From assembly GCF_028372415.1 (NCBI RefSeq), contig NC_092874.1, positions 332,896,651 to 332,960,650 of the forward strand: DNA of 64,000 nt, written 5' to 3'. Every line of letters starts with the position of its first letter. Position 1 is the first letter of the stretch. Shown in pieces: positions 35,401 through 49,500 of the stretch. Both the position numbers and the translations under genes were made by a program. The notes beneath the pieces were generated by a model. It ran no database searches, had not been told where the DNA came from, and worked only from the letters and a program-made list of their open reading frames with translations. Origin of the DNA: Notamacropus eugenii. Its lineage: Eukaryota > Chordata > Mammalia > Diprotodontia > Macropodidae.

Positions 35401-38400
35401 ATCACAGAGTCAGAAAGAACAGAGCCCAGCGAGTGCTGGTAGAAAAGACCACTGATACCAGCGATGAGTGCACGGGTCACCCCTCAGGCCTGGGGCCACC
35501 ACCACCCGTTCCTCTGTCTGAGCACTTCTCCTCCCTGGCCCAGTCATTTCTTAGCTTTTCTTCTGCCCAGTTTTCTAAAGGTTTTTACAACTGGGAACTT
35601 TAGGGAAAAATAGTAAAAATGGGCATGTTGCAAAAAAATTGTAACTCTATAGTCATAGAGTTACCTCTGACCTTCCTGGAATATGAATGAATCTTTCTTC
35701 ACTAATTCCCATTTATTTACTAATCTCATATTTCCAGGCTTCTGGGCATCAAAACTGGGCAGCATTAAGCCCTTTCCTTTTTCTTCTAGAAGGCAGAAGT
35801 GCTCATAAATGTCACACCGAGATCCTCAGCCTACAAATGTTGCCCTTTCCCTCCCATGCTGAAAGGTCCTAAAGATAGTCAATTGAGTCGTTTCACCAAA
35901 TCTGAAGTGAAATTTATTTACATTTCAGAAAAAAACTTCAGACTGTTTAACTAGACGGATCATCCCTTTGTTTCAGACAGAGCAAAGTTATCCTAGATCA
36001 TTTCCTAACAGCAGAATGGCCCATAATATTGAAAGAGAAGAAAAAAGAGGAGTCAAAGATGACTGTAGATTTTTGGTTTGGGACACTGAAATGGTAGTAT
36101 CATTGATAGCAATGGAGAACAAGTGGTTAAAAGAAGCTGGTTTAGAGGAGAAATGAAGGAATTTGCTTGTGGACGTGTTGGACTTAAGGGAATGCTGGGT
36201 TATACAAGGAGAAAGAGACAGACCCTACGATCAGGATAATTTTTTCCCCATGGTTTTCTAACCTTACCTCTTGACACTCTCCAAAGCATCCCTTCCATTT
36301 TATTCAGCTCAGTGTCCTTACTGTCCCCATATGACATGTTCACTTCTGTCTCCATGCTTGTGTTCATGTCCACCAAGTCTAAAGAAGGCATCTTCATTCA
36401 GATATACAGAGATAGAAGACACTGAGTTTCCACAGAAAACAGCTGGAAAAATTACAGAGTAAAGAGGAAGAGCGTGCCGACGGAAGCAAATTTAAAGTGG
36501 TCGTGAGAGCACCTCCCAAACAGGCAGCGGGTAGCACTATGGCTGATGGCTGTTTCAGGGTAACAAAGTAGTAGTACAACTGCTAAAAAGGTTTTTCTGT
36601 TAATTGGCTTACCTACCTTTGCTTTACAAGAATTCATAGGGCAAGGTGAAGATGGATGGCACAAAGCCATACAAGGATGATTACAGTCAGTCCTAGCGAT
36701 TGTACAGGGCTGTTTGCAGACCTCATCTATAAGACACTCCCCTTTGTGACAAATCCTTTTACATTTATGCATTCCACATTTTAACATTTGATTGCAGAGA
36801 AGTCCACAAGAGATTTCAGTTAGATGACAAGGAATGTTGTATCGTATCTAGAAAGGACACAAAAAATATGCTGAAATGGAAAAATAATTTAAAAAGAAAA
36901 GTCAATGTTATTTGAGTCATAATCTTTCAAAAGTGGACCAACCATCAATACTGAAGTAATTATTTTTTATGAGATCTTAAGAACTGCAATTACTAAAGCA
37001 AACCTCCCATTTCAATCCATGTTAATACCTAGATAAACAAGTTAATATTTTCCTTCTTTTCTCTGTGCCAAGACAGACCAACAGCTCTGATACTCAGTAA
37101 GGCAGACTTAATGGTGTCCAAAGTTAGTACAGGTATCCAGGCCCAAGACTATCTGTAACATTACTATTTGACATACCTATCCTTCCATAACCTATAAAAT
37201 GAGGTGGCTGGAAAGGAAATAGCATTTTATCTGTCCACAAAAATGAACTAAGTGATGCCTAGAAACCATCCCTCAATATAGTATAGCACACTGATATAAA
37301 TCAATCCATTCAGCCCAGAAAAAGAAGAGAGTGGAAGCCAATTCTGGACAATTTGATCAAAGTAATGTACACTATGGGGGTGGACCATTTACTAGTGTTT
37401 GTCAGACCCCTAACTTGCACAGAGCTCATGGTGCTTCCCTTTCTGCTACAGCAAAATAACTTCTATCTATGTCCAAAATACAAGTCTTAGTCTTCTCTCC
37501 AGAACAGAAAGTAAAAAGGCTGGAGGAATACTCCACTCATAAGGTTATTCCTTTAAAAAGAGAAAAAAGACTTCACAATAAAAGACAATAAGACAAAGGG
37601 TTTGAAAAGCCAGTGAAGAATCCTGACCTATGTCAGGAAACCGAAGGCAGAAGGATGTAGCAGGAAGAAAAGGAAGGGAGAAGACCCCAGAACATTTGGA
37701 GTGAAGTAACAGATACAACGGTCTTCCCAGAGAAGAGGGAGTTAGATCCACTTCAAGAAGTGGCTTCCTGAAATATAAGAAATGATGAATTAACACAAGT
37801 GCTTTCAGGAGAAAGATCATCTAGTAAGGAAAGGAGAAATGAGACAAATAATGCTGGATAGTGACCCTCTCTGTGGAGAAGGACTGTGACAGCTATTTCT
37901 CAACCTGAAAATAAGAGTGGAAATGTCTGCATGTGTTCCAGATGTGAAAGAACTGCCTAAGAATTGGCTAGCTGGATTACCCACTTCTGGAGATTCATAT
38001 GAGCGCAAGTGATTCCCCGACATGCAATATAGAAAATGTTGCTAAAGATTATAATGCCCTGAACTAAGCTAAACTTCCTAAACCAAAGCCCTTAGAAACA
38101 AAGAAAATATTTTTATCACTGATGCTACCAATTGAAGGCAAGAGTTTTGGGAAAGAAAAGCCAATTTGCAGAAGTGAACAGCTATTTAATAAGATGGTAT
38201 CTAAAAACTGGGTTTAGATTTCCAGATCAGAGTTTAAAATAAAGGAATAAGGGGCTCAAGAAGGGGAATGCACCTAACAATGGCTTATAAAAACATCTGC
38301 CTGGAGTCTGACAAAAGTGAACAAAGGTACTTTTAAAAATAACTGAAGAGAAAGCATGACGAGGAAAACTGGAACATCTACTAAGCTAGATAATATAGAG

Positions 38401-38457
38401 AACAATTAAAATGGAAATGTTAAGTAGAGATGCTAAATGATTCACAGAATTTATAGA

Positions 38458-38488
<31 letters not shown>

Positions 38489-40546
38489 GACAAGTAACAT
38501 AGATTCATAGAAGGTGAAATCTAAGAAAGGCGCCATCAACAAAATCCATGGCCTCAGATGTTCACATATAAACTACAGTAATTAGAGATTCTAAGCCAAG
38601 CAAGCATATTTGATCCAATAGGCATCACTGTGACTAGATTATGACTGCGAAAAGACAGATTTATGCAAAAGGAACAAGATGAAAAATAGGATACTTAAGT
38701 CAATCAACAAGCATTTATTGAGTTATTATTAATATTACTGTTTATTAAATTTATTATGTGTCAAGCACATATGCTAGATGCTGGGGATACAAATACAAAA
38801 TATAAGGGAATCTAGGAACCACAGGGGCTGAAGTACGGTGTAAAGACAGCATGTGAACATCAGCAGAGATAGGAGGAGAAGCGCTGATCACCAGAATTCA
38901 CTATAAGGCTAAGCCCGGAGCTTGGAAACAGCAGCCTGGCAACAGCAGCACAACCAAAGCTACCATGTCAGAGGTTGAGATGACCTGAGGCACCACCTCA
39001 CACCTATCAGACTGAGTAATATGACAAAAAAGGGAAATGTTGGAGGGGATGTGGGAAAATTGGGGCACTAATGCACTACTGGTAGAGTTGTGAACTGATC
39101 CAACCATCTGGAGAACAATTTGAAACTATGGCCAAAGGGCAATCACACTGTGTACATCCTTTGACCCAAAAATACCACTGCTAGGTCTATGTCTCAAAAA
39201 TATGCAAAAAAAAGGTAAAGGGACCTATTTGTACAAAAATATTGATAAGAGCTCTTTCTATGGTCGCTAAGATTTGGAAATCAAAGGGATGCTCACCAAT
39301 CAGGAAATGGTTCAACAAGCTGTGGTGTATGACTATACTGGAATATTAGCGTGCTCTAAGAAATGACAAGCAGGATGACTTCAGAAAAACCTGGAAAGAC
39401 ATGAACTGATGAAAAGTGAAATGAAGAGAACAAGCAGAACATTATACACAATTAACAGCAATACTGTAGGATGAAGAACTGTGGATGACTTAGCTCTTCT
39501 CAGCAACAGAATGATTCCAGACAATCCCAAAAGACTAACGATGAAGCCCATTCTCTGCCTCCAGAAAAAGAACTGACACTGTTTGAACAATTTTTCACTT
39601 TCTTTCATTTTTTTCTCTTATTAAAATCTCCTTGGTCAAAATGACTAATTTGGAAATGTTTTACATAACTGCCCATATAACCTATATCTGACTGCTTACC
39701 ATCTCAGGGAATGGGGAGGGGGAGGAGGATAGAATTTGGAACCAAAACTTTTGTCCTCATTTTAGTTTTTCACAATTACATGTTAAAGCATTTTTAACAT
39801 TTTCCCTCCAAATTTCGGGTTCCAAATTCTCTCCCTCTCTCCCCTCCTCGCCAATGAGAAGGCATGCATTTTGACACAGGTTATACGTAGTCATTCAAAA
39901 CACATTTCCATGTAAATCATTCTGTGAAAGAAAACACAGACCAAAAAAAAAACCCCAAGAAAAAGAAAGAAAATAAAGAAAAAAATATCTTTGATCTGCA
40001 TTCAGGCTTTACCAGTTATTTCTCTGGAAATGGACAGCACCTATCTTCATAAGTCCTACAGAACTGTCTTGGATCACTGCATTGTTGGGGACTCAAAGCT
40101 TTTTTAAAAAATGTTTAAAAATTGTTTTAACATGTAATGGGAGAGAAAAATATGTATTTAAAAATATTTTAAAAGAATGGAATAAAAAAGATGTTGAGAT
40201 TATTAAGGAAGAAGTGGTGGCCACAGAAGCAACAGAGGAGGCAGTGCAGCACATATGGATCCATCAAGGCAGCCTGATGGTGGTAGGGACAAATGAAGGC
40301 TTAATGCCTGGGATAAAAGTATTTGAAGCCAGGGCACTGGGCTCACTGGATTGAGGGAAGGTGATAATCAACAAATATTTATTAAGTGCTTACTATGAAT
40401 TGGAAACTCTTAGACTCCATAAATCCAAAGACAAAAATGAAACAGTCCTTACCCTTGAGATTCTTACTAATCTAACTAGAGTGTGAGTGTGAGAGTGAGA
40501 GAGTGAGTGAAAGAGAAAGAGAGAGACAGTGTGTGAGTGTGTGTGT

Positions 40547-40598
<52 letters not shown>

Positions 40599-43500
40599 GA
40601 AGGGATATATCTAGCTATGTATAAAACAGATATAAGATAATTTAGGAAGACTGTACTAATTGCTGGGGGAGAGGTCAGGAAAGGCTTCATGTAAAAGGTG
40701 TTTCTGGAACTGAACCTTGAAGGAAATTGGGAGAAGGGGAGAGATATGTATGTGCACAAACTTTTTTTACAGACCACTGCTTTCAACATCTACTCAAACT
40801 TTATTGACTTTATTGATAAACTTTACTTTATTGACAAAAGCAGAGCAACTGAATAGCTTACCTTAAAAACTTTCTCCATAGAAATTAAAGCTATCTATAA
40901 TTATATGAAAAAAATGCTCTCAATCACTATTGATTAGAGAGATGCAAATCAAAACAACTCTGAGGTACCACATCACACCTGTCAGATTGGCTAACATGAC
41001 AAAACAGGAAGATGATAAATGTTGGAGAAGATGTGGGAGAGTTGGAACTTTTAATTCATTGTTGGTGGAGCTGTGAGCTCATCCAACCATTCTGGAGGGC
41101 AATTTGGAACTATGCCCAAAGGGCTACAAAAATGTGAATACCCTCTGACCCCACATAGCACTTCTAGGGTTGTATTTCAAAAAGATCATAAAAATGGGAA
41201 AAAGTCTCACATATACAAAAATGTTTATAGCCGGTCTCTTTGTGGTGGCCAAGAACTGAAAATTAAGGGGATGCCCATCAATTGGGGAATGGCTGAACAA
41301 GCTGTGGTATATGAATATAATGGAAAACTATTGTGCTACAAGAAATGATTACAAGGCGGACTTCAGAAAAACCTGGAAAGATTTATGTGAACTAATGCTA
41401 AGTGAAGTGAGCAGAGCCAGAAGAACACTGTACTCGGTAACGGCCAGTGTTCGAGGACTGTTTCTGACAGACGTAGCCCTTCCCAGCAATGCAAGGACCT
41501 AAAACATTCCAAAGGCCTCACAATGGAAAATGCCATCCACATCCAGAGGAAGGACTGTGGAGTCTGAATGCAGAGCGAAGCAGACTATTTTCTTTTTTGT
41601 TTTGTTTTTTCTTTCTCATGGTTTCTCCTATTCATTATAGTTTTTCTATGTAACATGACTAATGCAAACATATTTAATAGGAATGTATATGCAGAGCCTA
41701 TGTCAGTTTGCATGCTGTCTTGGGAGAGGGGAGAGAGAAAGGGGAGGAAGGGGGGGAAAATTTAAAACTTATGGAAGTGAATGTTGAGAACTAAAAATAA
41801 ATAAATTAAGAAAAAAACTTCATGATTGGGGATCAGATTCTCATTATTAAGGAAGAACTGGTTGTTGAAAAAGAAATGATGGGAAAAAGTGACTGCTATT
41901 TTAGAATTTGTGTTAGGAGGAAAGAAATCTGAGTACTCTTGATTTTAGGAAAGCAAATTTTTAAAAGGTTCAGAAGAACAGGCAGGATCCTGAGGACTAA
42001 AATTCTATAGAAAAAAAAATCACACCAGAAGAGATCGAAACTTCTCAAATATAAAATTACAAAGACACAAAGATGAAGAAAGGGCCTTGTGTAAAAAGAC
42101 TGCTTTTGATGCACTGTGAACTTTGCCTCATGTTTTAAATGGACAAGTAAGGAAAATGGAAGCAAGTGTAGGTAGTGGATGGTAGTGGAGGATTAATGGA
42201 GAAGTGTGGCAGTATCCTATAAGAGTGTCAGGACTGCTAAAACTCAGAAACTTAAAGTCAAACTAAAGTCAGTCTGGGTGAGTCCCTAGATTCCCTCAGT
42301 TAAGCATATCCTCTTAACATCTGTCATTTAGTTGTTTTTCAGGCGTACCTGACTCTTCATGAACCTATTTGAAGTCTTCTTGGCAAACACACTACAGTGG
42401 TTTGCCATTCCTTCTCCAACACATTTTTCAGATGAGGAAACTGAGGCAAACAGAGTTCAGTGACTTGCCCAGGGTCACACGGCTAGTGTCTGAGATCACA
42501 CTTGAACTCAGATTTTCCTGACTCCAGACCTGGAGCTCCATCCACTGCTGCCACTGGCACTACCTTGCTGCCCTCCTTCTAAATTCTGTCATAGTATTAC
42601 CATTGTTTTAAATAAGGGTCAGACATTTCAGAATGTTTTATGTGCTATCTCTTCTAGACCAAGAATGCTGTGACAAGACTTTATAGAGGGGAATCTAGGT
42701 TTGGAAAGAAGCAAGTGAATTCAAAAAGAGTTAGTATGACTTCATTAAGAACAGGTAATGTCAAAATAACCTCATAACTCTTTTTGGAAATGTTACCTTT
42801 TGGAAAAGTATTTATAAATAGCATCTGAAGGTCTGCTAAGTACTTTACATGTTATTTTATTTGATCTTCACAACAACCCTGTGAGGGAGGCACTATCACT
42901 CTCACTTCAGAGTTGAGGAAACCAAGGCTGAGGGATGTGAAGTGACTTGCCATAGGTCACACAATTAATAAGTGTGTGAGGCAGGGTCTGAACTCAGATC
43001 TTCCTGACTCCAAGTTCAGCACTTTACCTAAAGTGTCTAGGAGTGATACAGACAGCTTTCCCTCATGCTCTGCACAAACAGCAGAAAGATGCCTGTACGT
43101 CCTTGGCTGTGAGTTGCATTACCATTTTTGTTAGTGACTTAGAAAAAATCATAGATGGTGGCATGTATATCAAATCTGCAGACAATATCACGCTGGAAGG
43201 GGCAGCAGGCACACTATGAAGCGAGGACCCAAAAGAAGCTGGCACACTGAGCTAGCAGAAGATAAACTGAGTATGAATAAACCATAAGATCACAGGCGTA
43301 CAGCTGGAAGGAACCGCAGAAGGCATACTTTAAAAAAAATAAAGAAAAGAGGCCCAGAAAAGTTCAGTGAATTTGCCCAAGACGGCACAGATTTTAAGCA
43401 GCTGAGCTAGAAAACAAACAGTTGAGCTTTAGCATGGCGTTTCTGGGCAGTGATCATTACTAACAACTGGGAGGACAAAACTTACCTCATGTTTGCCCAT

Positions 43501-46500
43501 GCACCACTTCTGAGTGAGGTAAGTACAAGGGGGGCACTTCACCTCACTATGACAGGAATGGAAAACTGTATTAAAACAAAGAGAAAATAAGGAAAGATGT
43601 TTACAAAAAGAATTGCACACATGTCAATCTTACATCTTGTACACTGTTTATATCTTTTAAAATCAGAGGGTGTAAGTTATTTTCTCATGAAATGATAATC
43701 ACCTAATCAGGAAATATCACACAAGTAGAAAAAGCTTAGTTTCAGGGGAAAGGAAAGGAGTGTGGAGAAAACCAGGTCCTGCCCTACCTCATCTGGAGAA
43801 ACGTAGAAACAAGGATAGTAGGAGGATATGCTCAACGAGGGAATCTGGGGACTCACCCAGACTGATGTTAGTGTGACTTTAAGTTTCTGAGCTTTAGCAT
43901 TCCTGACACTTCTCCATTAATCCTCCACTACCATCCACTACCTACACTTGCTTCCATTTTCCTTACTTGTCCATTTAAAACATGAGGCAAAGTTCACAGT
44001 GCATCAAAAGCAGTCTTTTTACACAAGGCCCGTTCTTCAACTTTGTGTCTTTGTAATTTTATATTTGAGAAGTTTCGATCTCTTCTGGTGTGATTTTTTT
44101 TTCTATAGAATTTTAGTCCTCAGGATCCTGCCTGTTCTTCTGAACCTTTTAAAAATTTGCTTTCCTAAAATCAAGAGTACTCAGATTTCCTTCCTCCTAA
44201 CACAAATTCTAAAATAGCAGTCACTTTTTCCCATCATTTCTTTTTCAACAACCAGTTCTTCCTTAATAATAGAATCTGATCCCCAATCATGGAGAAAGTT
44301 TTTTTCTTAATTTATTTATTTTTAGTTTCAACATTCACTTCCATAAGTTTTAAACTTTTTCCCCCCTTGTATCACTCCCACATCCTCTCTTCCAACTCTC
44401 CACCAAGTTACTGAACAGGGGATGATAAGAAGCCTGGAAATGCAGCATGGAAACAGGTTAGGAAAGGGTCTGAACACCACACAGTTTTCCTGACTCCCAC
44501 ACCAGTACAACTGGTATACTAAATACTGCTACTATAAAGTTACCTGAAAAGGGTTAAGCAGTGATAGGAGTGGAGAACAAAAACATTTTAAAGGTGCCTA
44601 AAGAGCATCCTTTAAAACCATGGTGGTATAAGAAAGGTCCACTGGGAAGTTACAGTAGCACCAACGAACTTGTAATACTGCATCTTGAGGACTGGCAATT
44701 TCTTTTTCAGACAGTAGGTCTAACAGTCAGAGAAATATAATCCATCATATTCCACAAATAAAATTGTACAGTCCTAAAGTAAACAACAATTTCTAAATAC
44801 GTCTAATGTGGAAGAGGTTACATAACCTGCCATACTGTGTTAAGTGGTGATTGTAAAGTGCAAACTATGAATATTAAAGACAGCAATAAATACATATAAG
44901 TAATGGGGGAAAATGTGATTCATTTATAGTTCATAAAGTTCAAATTAGAATAAACGTATAGGAACTCACCAGGATGATCACATTCATGGAGTCTTGTACA
45001 TGTGTTTTTACACTCTGGGGGCTTAGTACCACAGGGAACTGGAGGAAAAATCACTGACTCTCCACAATAGCATGTTAATTCATCAAAACCTAAGGCAGCA
45101 GAAAAATAAAACAACTATTATGACAGTGCAATTCATACAGTTTATGGTCATTTTTTAAAGGGCTTTTGAATGTTAAAGGGGTAAACAACCAGCAGACTGA
45201 GTTTAAAATGTGTTCCATCATAAAACTTTGTCCAGGTAACTAATCATTTTTTTCAGTGTATCTGGCAAAAAAAAATGTGTTCCCAAATTATTTCATAAAT
45301 TAGTTCAAGTCATAGTGTGGAAGCATATTAATAAAAACTTCCTTTGTTAGTTCAACTGAAAACATTAAGAAATAAATATTTCTTTAGGTCTTTTCCAGAC
45401 TTTTCCCTTTATGAAAGTGCATAGCGGGTAAAGAATGAAACAACCTAAGTCTTTGAAAAAATGAATTATGGGTGGTAACCAAAGTTGGAACAAAAACTAC
45501 TACTTTGTCTAGTAAGTTCAATGATTTTCCCATCCCTTTGGGGATATACTTACAACCTACCCAAGGGGAATGCCCTCTTCTCTATATTCAGAAAGGATTA
45601 AGAAAAAATGTATGTGTGTGTGTGTAAATAAAAAAAAATGGGGAGGAAGCCAAGGCAACCGGGGTCAAGTGACTTGTCCAGGGTCACATAGCTAGTAACT
45701 GTCAAGTGTTTGAGGCCAGACTGGAACTCAGGTCCTTCTGACTCCAGGGCCAGTGCTCTATCCACTGCGCCACCTAGCTGCCCCAAAGATGAGAATATGG
45801 ATCATAGGGAAGAAGCCCTATTAATCAAGGGAGGACTTCAGTAGGTAGAGTAGGTTTAATAGATTAAGTTAATATTATTCTAGAATGTTGATCCCAAAAT
45901 TGTGCTTTAATATCTTGTGACCTATTCCTTGTTCAAAACTTCTATTAAGTGTTAACTCAAATTGTTTTGGGGTAGAGAGATGCTGGAAGTCATCAGGGAA
46001 CACTATGCCAGTTTGGACATTTCACTCTCTAAGCCAGAAATGCAGAGATGTTAAATTTAAATTATAATGTTGTGTTATCATTTATAATTATAAATTATAG
46101 TATTAAATTTAAAGAACTGTTCCTGGCAGCCTTGTGCATAAAACACAGAGTGCATAGAGAATTCATAGTTTTTCTCTGACAACAGCTTTGTTAACAAATA
46201 AACAAATCATAAATTTGAGGTTAGACTACTTCAACAATTTAAATTTTGAAATGCAGAAGACATTTTCCTATGGCAGAAATGAGAAGCATAAGTATATTTC
46301 TGAGTTTTAACGTTATTTTAAATTAGTATACGCCAGATAAAACATAGACATGCTTTTTAAAGAAGTATTATTACCAAACTGTGTAACTGTTACCTGCCTA
46401 TAACAGCACCACTTGAGGCTTTTCATCTTTTGAGAGCTATAGTCTGGATGACACTTCTCAGCTTAGGCAGGGTGACTTCTCTAATTCATGGCCTCAGTAA

Positions 46501-49500
46501 AGTCTTTAGTTGAGTAGGAAGGAAAATCAACTAGAGCTACAAAAGCCAGGAGCCATGCCAAAACTATTCTCCCACACAATACTACAAAAGTTGGCCACAA
46601 TATTTTATAAACATCACCTCTTCGCGTTTCAGCCCAACCCATCAGAGGATAATGTGATCTATCTTAAATTAATGCATTTTGGTTCAGAAACTTTAAACTT
46701 GACATAAAAAAACTGCAAAAAATTTAAACGATCCATGCATGCCCCCAAATTCCATGTAATAAAGTTTGGGAAAAACTAAGTCAGAAGTATATGCAGGAAA
46801 GAAAAAATATATCAGCAGAATCCCTCCTCCTTCATAAAGTCTTCTTATACTATTCTAACTCAAAGTGATCACTCTCTTCTCTGATCTTGTATTTTGTCTG
46901 TCCCATTCACCTGTAAATTAATCATGCATTTATTTGCCTTGTGAAATTTCCTATATTCATTCATCCAAATAATTCTTGAGCTCCAGCTATGGTTAAAAGT
47001 GCAGTGACAAATAGAGTTCTTATCTCAGAGCATAAAATCTACTAGAAAGGATAAATAAGACATACACACAAATAGCAAAAACAAAAAATAAGAGGTTTCA
47101 TGAGAGGTATGAACAAAATGCTATGGAAATACAAAGAAAAAGATCACTTCCATCTGGGAGATCTTCAATGAAGTAGAGGAAATGTGGCAAAGCAGAAAGA
47201 CCTCATCGCTCATATGAGGTACCTGTATCTGTGTCTGGAGTACTGCCTTGCTGTGCAACTTTGAAAAAGCCACTCTACAAACTCTGGACTGCAGATTCCT
47301 CCTCTGACATATGATGGGGCAAGACCAGATGATCTGTAAGTCTCTTTCTGCTCTCAAGCCTTCACAGCTTCAACAGTGGCAATGAAGGCACAGGGTTATA
47401 CCTCTCCAAGGGCATGATGAGGTGTCCTGGGGACAATTTAAACTTTGGGAGGAAGAGTGACACTCAATATCTGTCACATGCCTCAAGAACCATGCACCAG
47501 GGAGTTATCAGAGACAACATTAGATGGCACTGTATCCCTTTGAAGGATGGCCTTGAATGTGAGAAATGGTCTGGTTTAAGTTCTCTCATAGGTTTTGCAA
47601 ATCTGGGTTTTCTGTTGTTGCTGTGATAAAAAGCAAGGACTGCTAAAAATCAGTGCAGAACAGGAAATGAAGGTGGTGGTGCCCAATATAATTCCAAGGT
47701 TTGAGAAACTGTGTACTAACAAGTGCACATTCTTCATGCTCAAGTAATTATGATTAAGAATGAAATGAAAATATTGTTTTTTTTCTTTCAATTTGTGTGC
47801 TATTTTTCAAATGGCTACTAGGTTGTTGGCAGCTAGGTGGCTCAGTGGATAGAATATTAGGCCTGGAGTCAGGAAGACCTGAGTTCAAATGTGACCTCAG
47901 ACGTTTCCTAGCTGTGTGACCCTGGGCAAGTCACTTAACTCTGTTTGCCTCAGTTTCCTTCTCTGTAAATGAGGTGGAGAAGGAAACACTCCATTATCTT
48001 TGCCATGAAAATCCCAAATGGTGTTGTGAAGCATTGGATGTGACTGAAACGACTGAACAACACCACTAAGTTGTTAAGACATAAATAATTATAAGGTAGT
48101 TTGGACCAAACTATTTAATAAATAGAACTGCTAGGTATTTCTTTTGGCTAAGGGGTGCCACCAAAAAATTACTGAGACACAAAGGGCTCTATGAACAGAG
48201 CAAATTTGGGTATTCCAGATAAGATATTCATCATTATGTATTTCAGTTAGAAAGTTTGGGAATTCCAGGTATTCTTTGGTAAAGGATATTCTAGGCAGAG
48301 AAATGATATGGAAAGACAGGCCAGAGCCACGTCAAGTCAAGAAACCTTTATTACACACTTACCATGTGCCAGCTGCTATGCTAAGCACTAGGAACACAAT
48401 TATTAGGAGAAAGAAAAACAGTTCCTGCCCTTGAGGACTTTATATTTTCCAACTTTATATTTGCGAAACAAGACATAAAACTAATCTGAGAAACTGAGGG
48501 AGGGGGAAGGGGAGGGAGAGAAGGTGGAGCTCAAGAAAGCAATGAAGACTTGAATGGCCAGGCTATAAACGGCCTTGAGTGACAGACTAAGGTATATGGA
48601 TTTTATTTGGAAAGGCACTAAAAGCTGTTGAACAAAAAATTTTCTCAGGAAAATTAATCTGGTACCAGTATATAAGACAGATAGGCAAGTATAAGAATGG
48701 AGGTAGAAAAAATATTTATAGCAGCACTCTATGTAGTTGCCAAAAACTGGAAGTCAAGGGGATGTCCATCAATTGGGGAATGGCTGAATAAATTATGGTA
48801 TATGAATGTAATGGAGTACTATTGTGCCATAAGAAATGATGAACAAGAAGACTTCAGAGAGGCCTGGAAGGACTTATATGACCTGATGCTGAGTGAAAGG
48901 AGCAGAACCAGGACAACTTTATGCACAGCAACGACCACAGTGTGTGAGAGTTTTTTCTGGTAGACCTAGATTTTTGTAATAACACAAGAACTTCTTACAA
49001 AAAAAAAAAAAAATAAATCCCAATGGTGGTTCTCAAGGCAAAATGCCTTCCACACTCAGAGAGAGAAATATGGAAGTCACTCACATAATGTAACAGATCA
49101 TGTTTGTGTATGTGTATGTGTTTGTGTATCATGTTCTGATTTGTTATACGATTTCTTTCATTTATCTTAGTCTGACTACATAGCATGACTATAGTGAAAA
49201 TATACTCAATAGGAAAGTATATGTAGAATCTATACAGAATTGTATGCAGTCGTGGGGAGGGAGGGGGGGAGGAGGGGGTAGGTGGGGGGGATAAAATCAC
49301 AATTGTATGGCAGTGATTGTTAAACATTAAAAAATAAAAAAAAATTTAAAAAATAAAAAAAAAAGAATGGACGTAGAGAGAAAAATGCAATAGTTCATAA
49401 AAAAACCAAAGAGGGTCTGACCTGGGATAGTGGAAGTCGGAATGGAAAGAAAGGGGCCAGATGTATGTATTATCAGAGACAGAAAGTGAGAGGACCTGGC

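Noticed and set aside
36452-36616. Extension of the NFX1 frame past AAA GCA AAG
   Set aside because: The donor GTAGGT at the exon end and the in-phase next exon at 33802 show this is intron read-through.
40082-40354. 90-codon plus-strand frame
   Set aside because: It begins in an L1 tail and continues into unrelated sequence; no splice sites or family match.
41896-44217. Two nearly identical 89-codon frames on opposite strands
   Set aside because: They are the same sequence in the two inverted arms, low-complexity and with no promoter, splice or family support; the duplication of DNA explains them.
47825-48066. tRNA-like head of the CORE-SINEs as tRNA genes
   Set aside because: Box A/B-like sequences occur but the copies are followed by the SINE core and 3' end and would not fold into a cloverleaf; they are SINEs.
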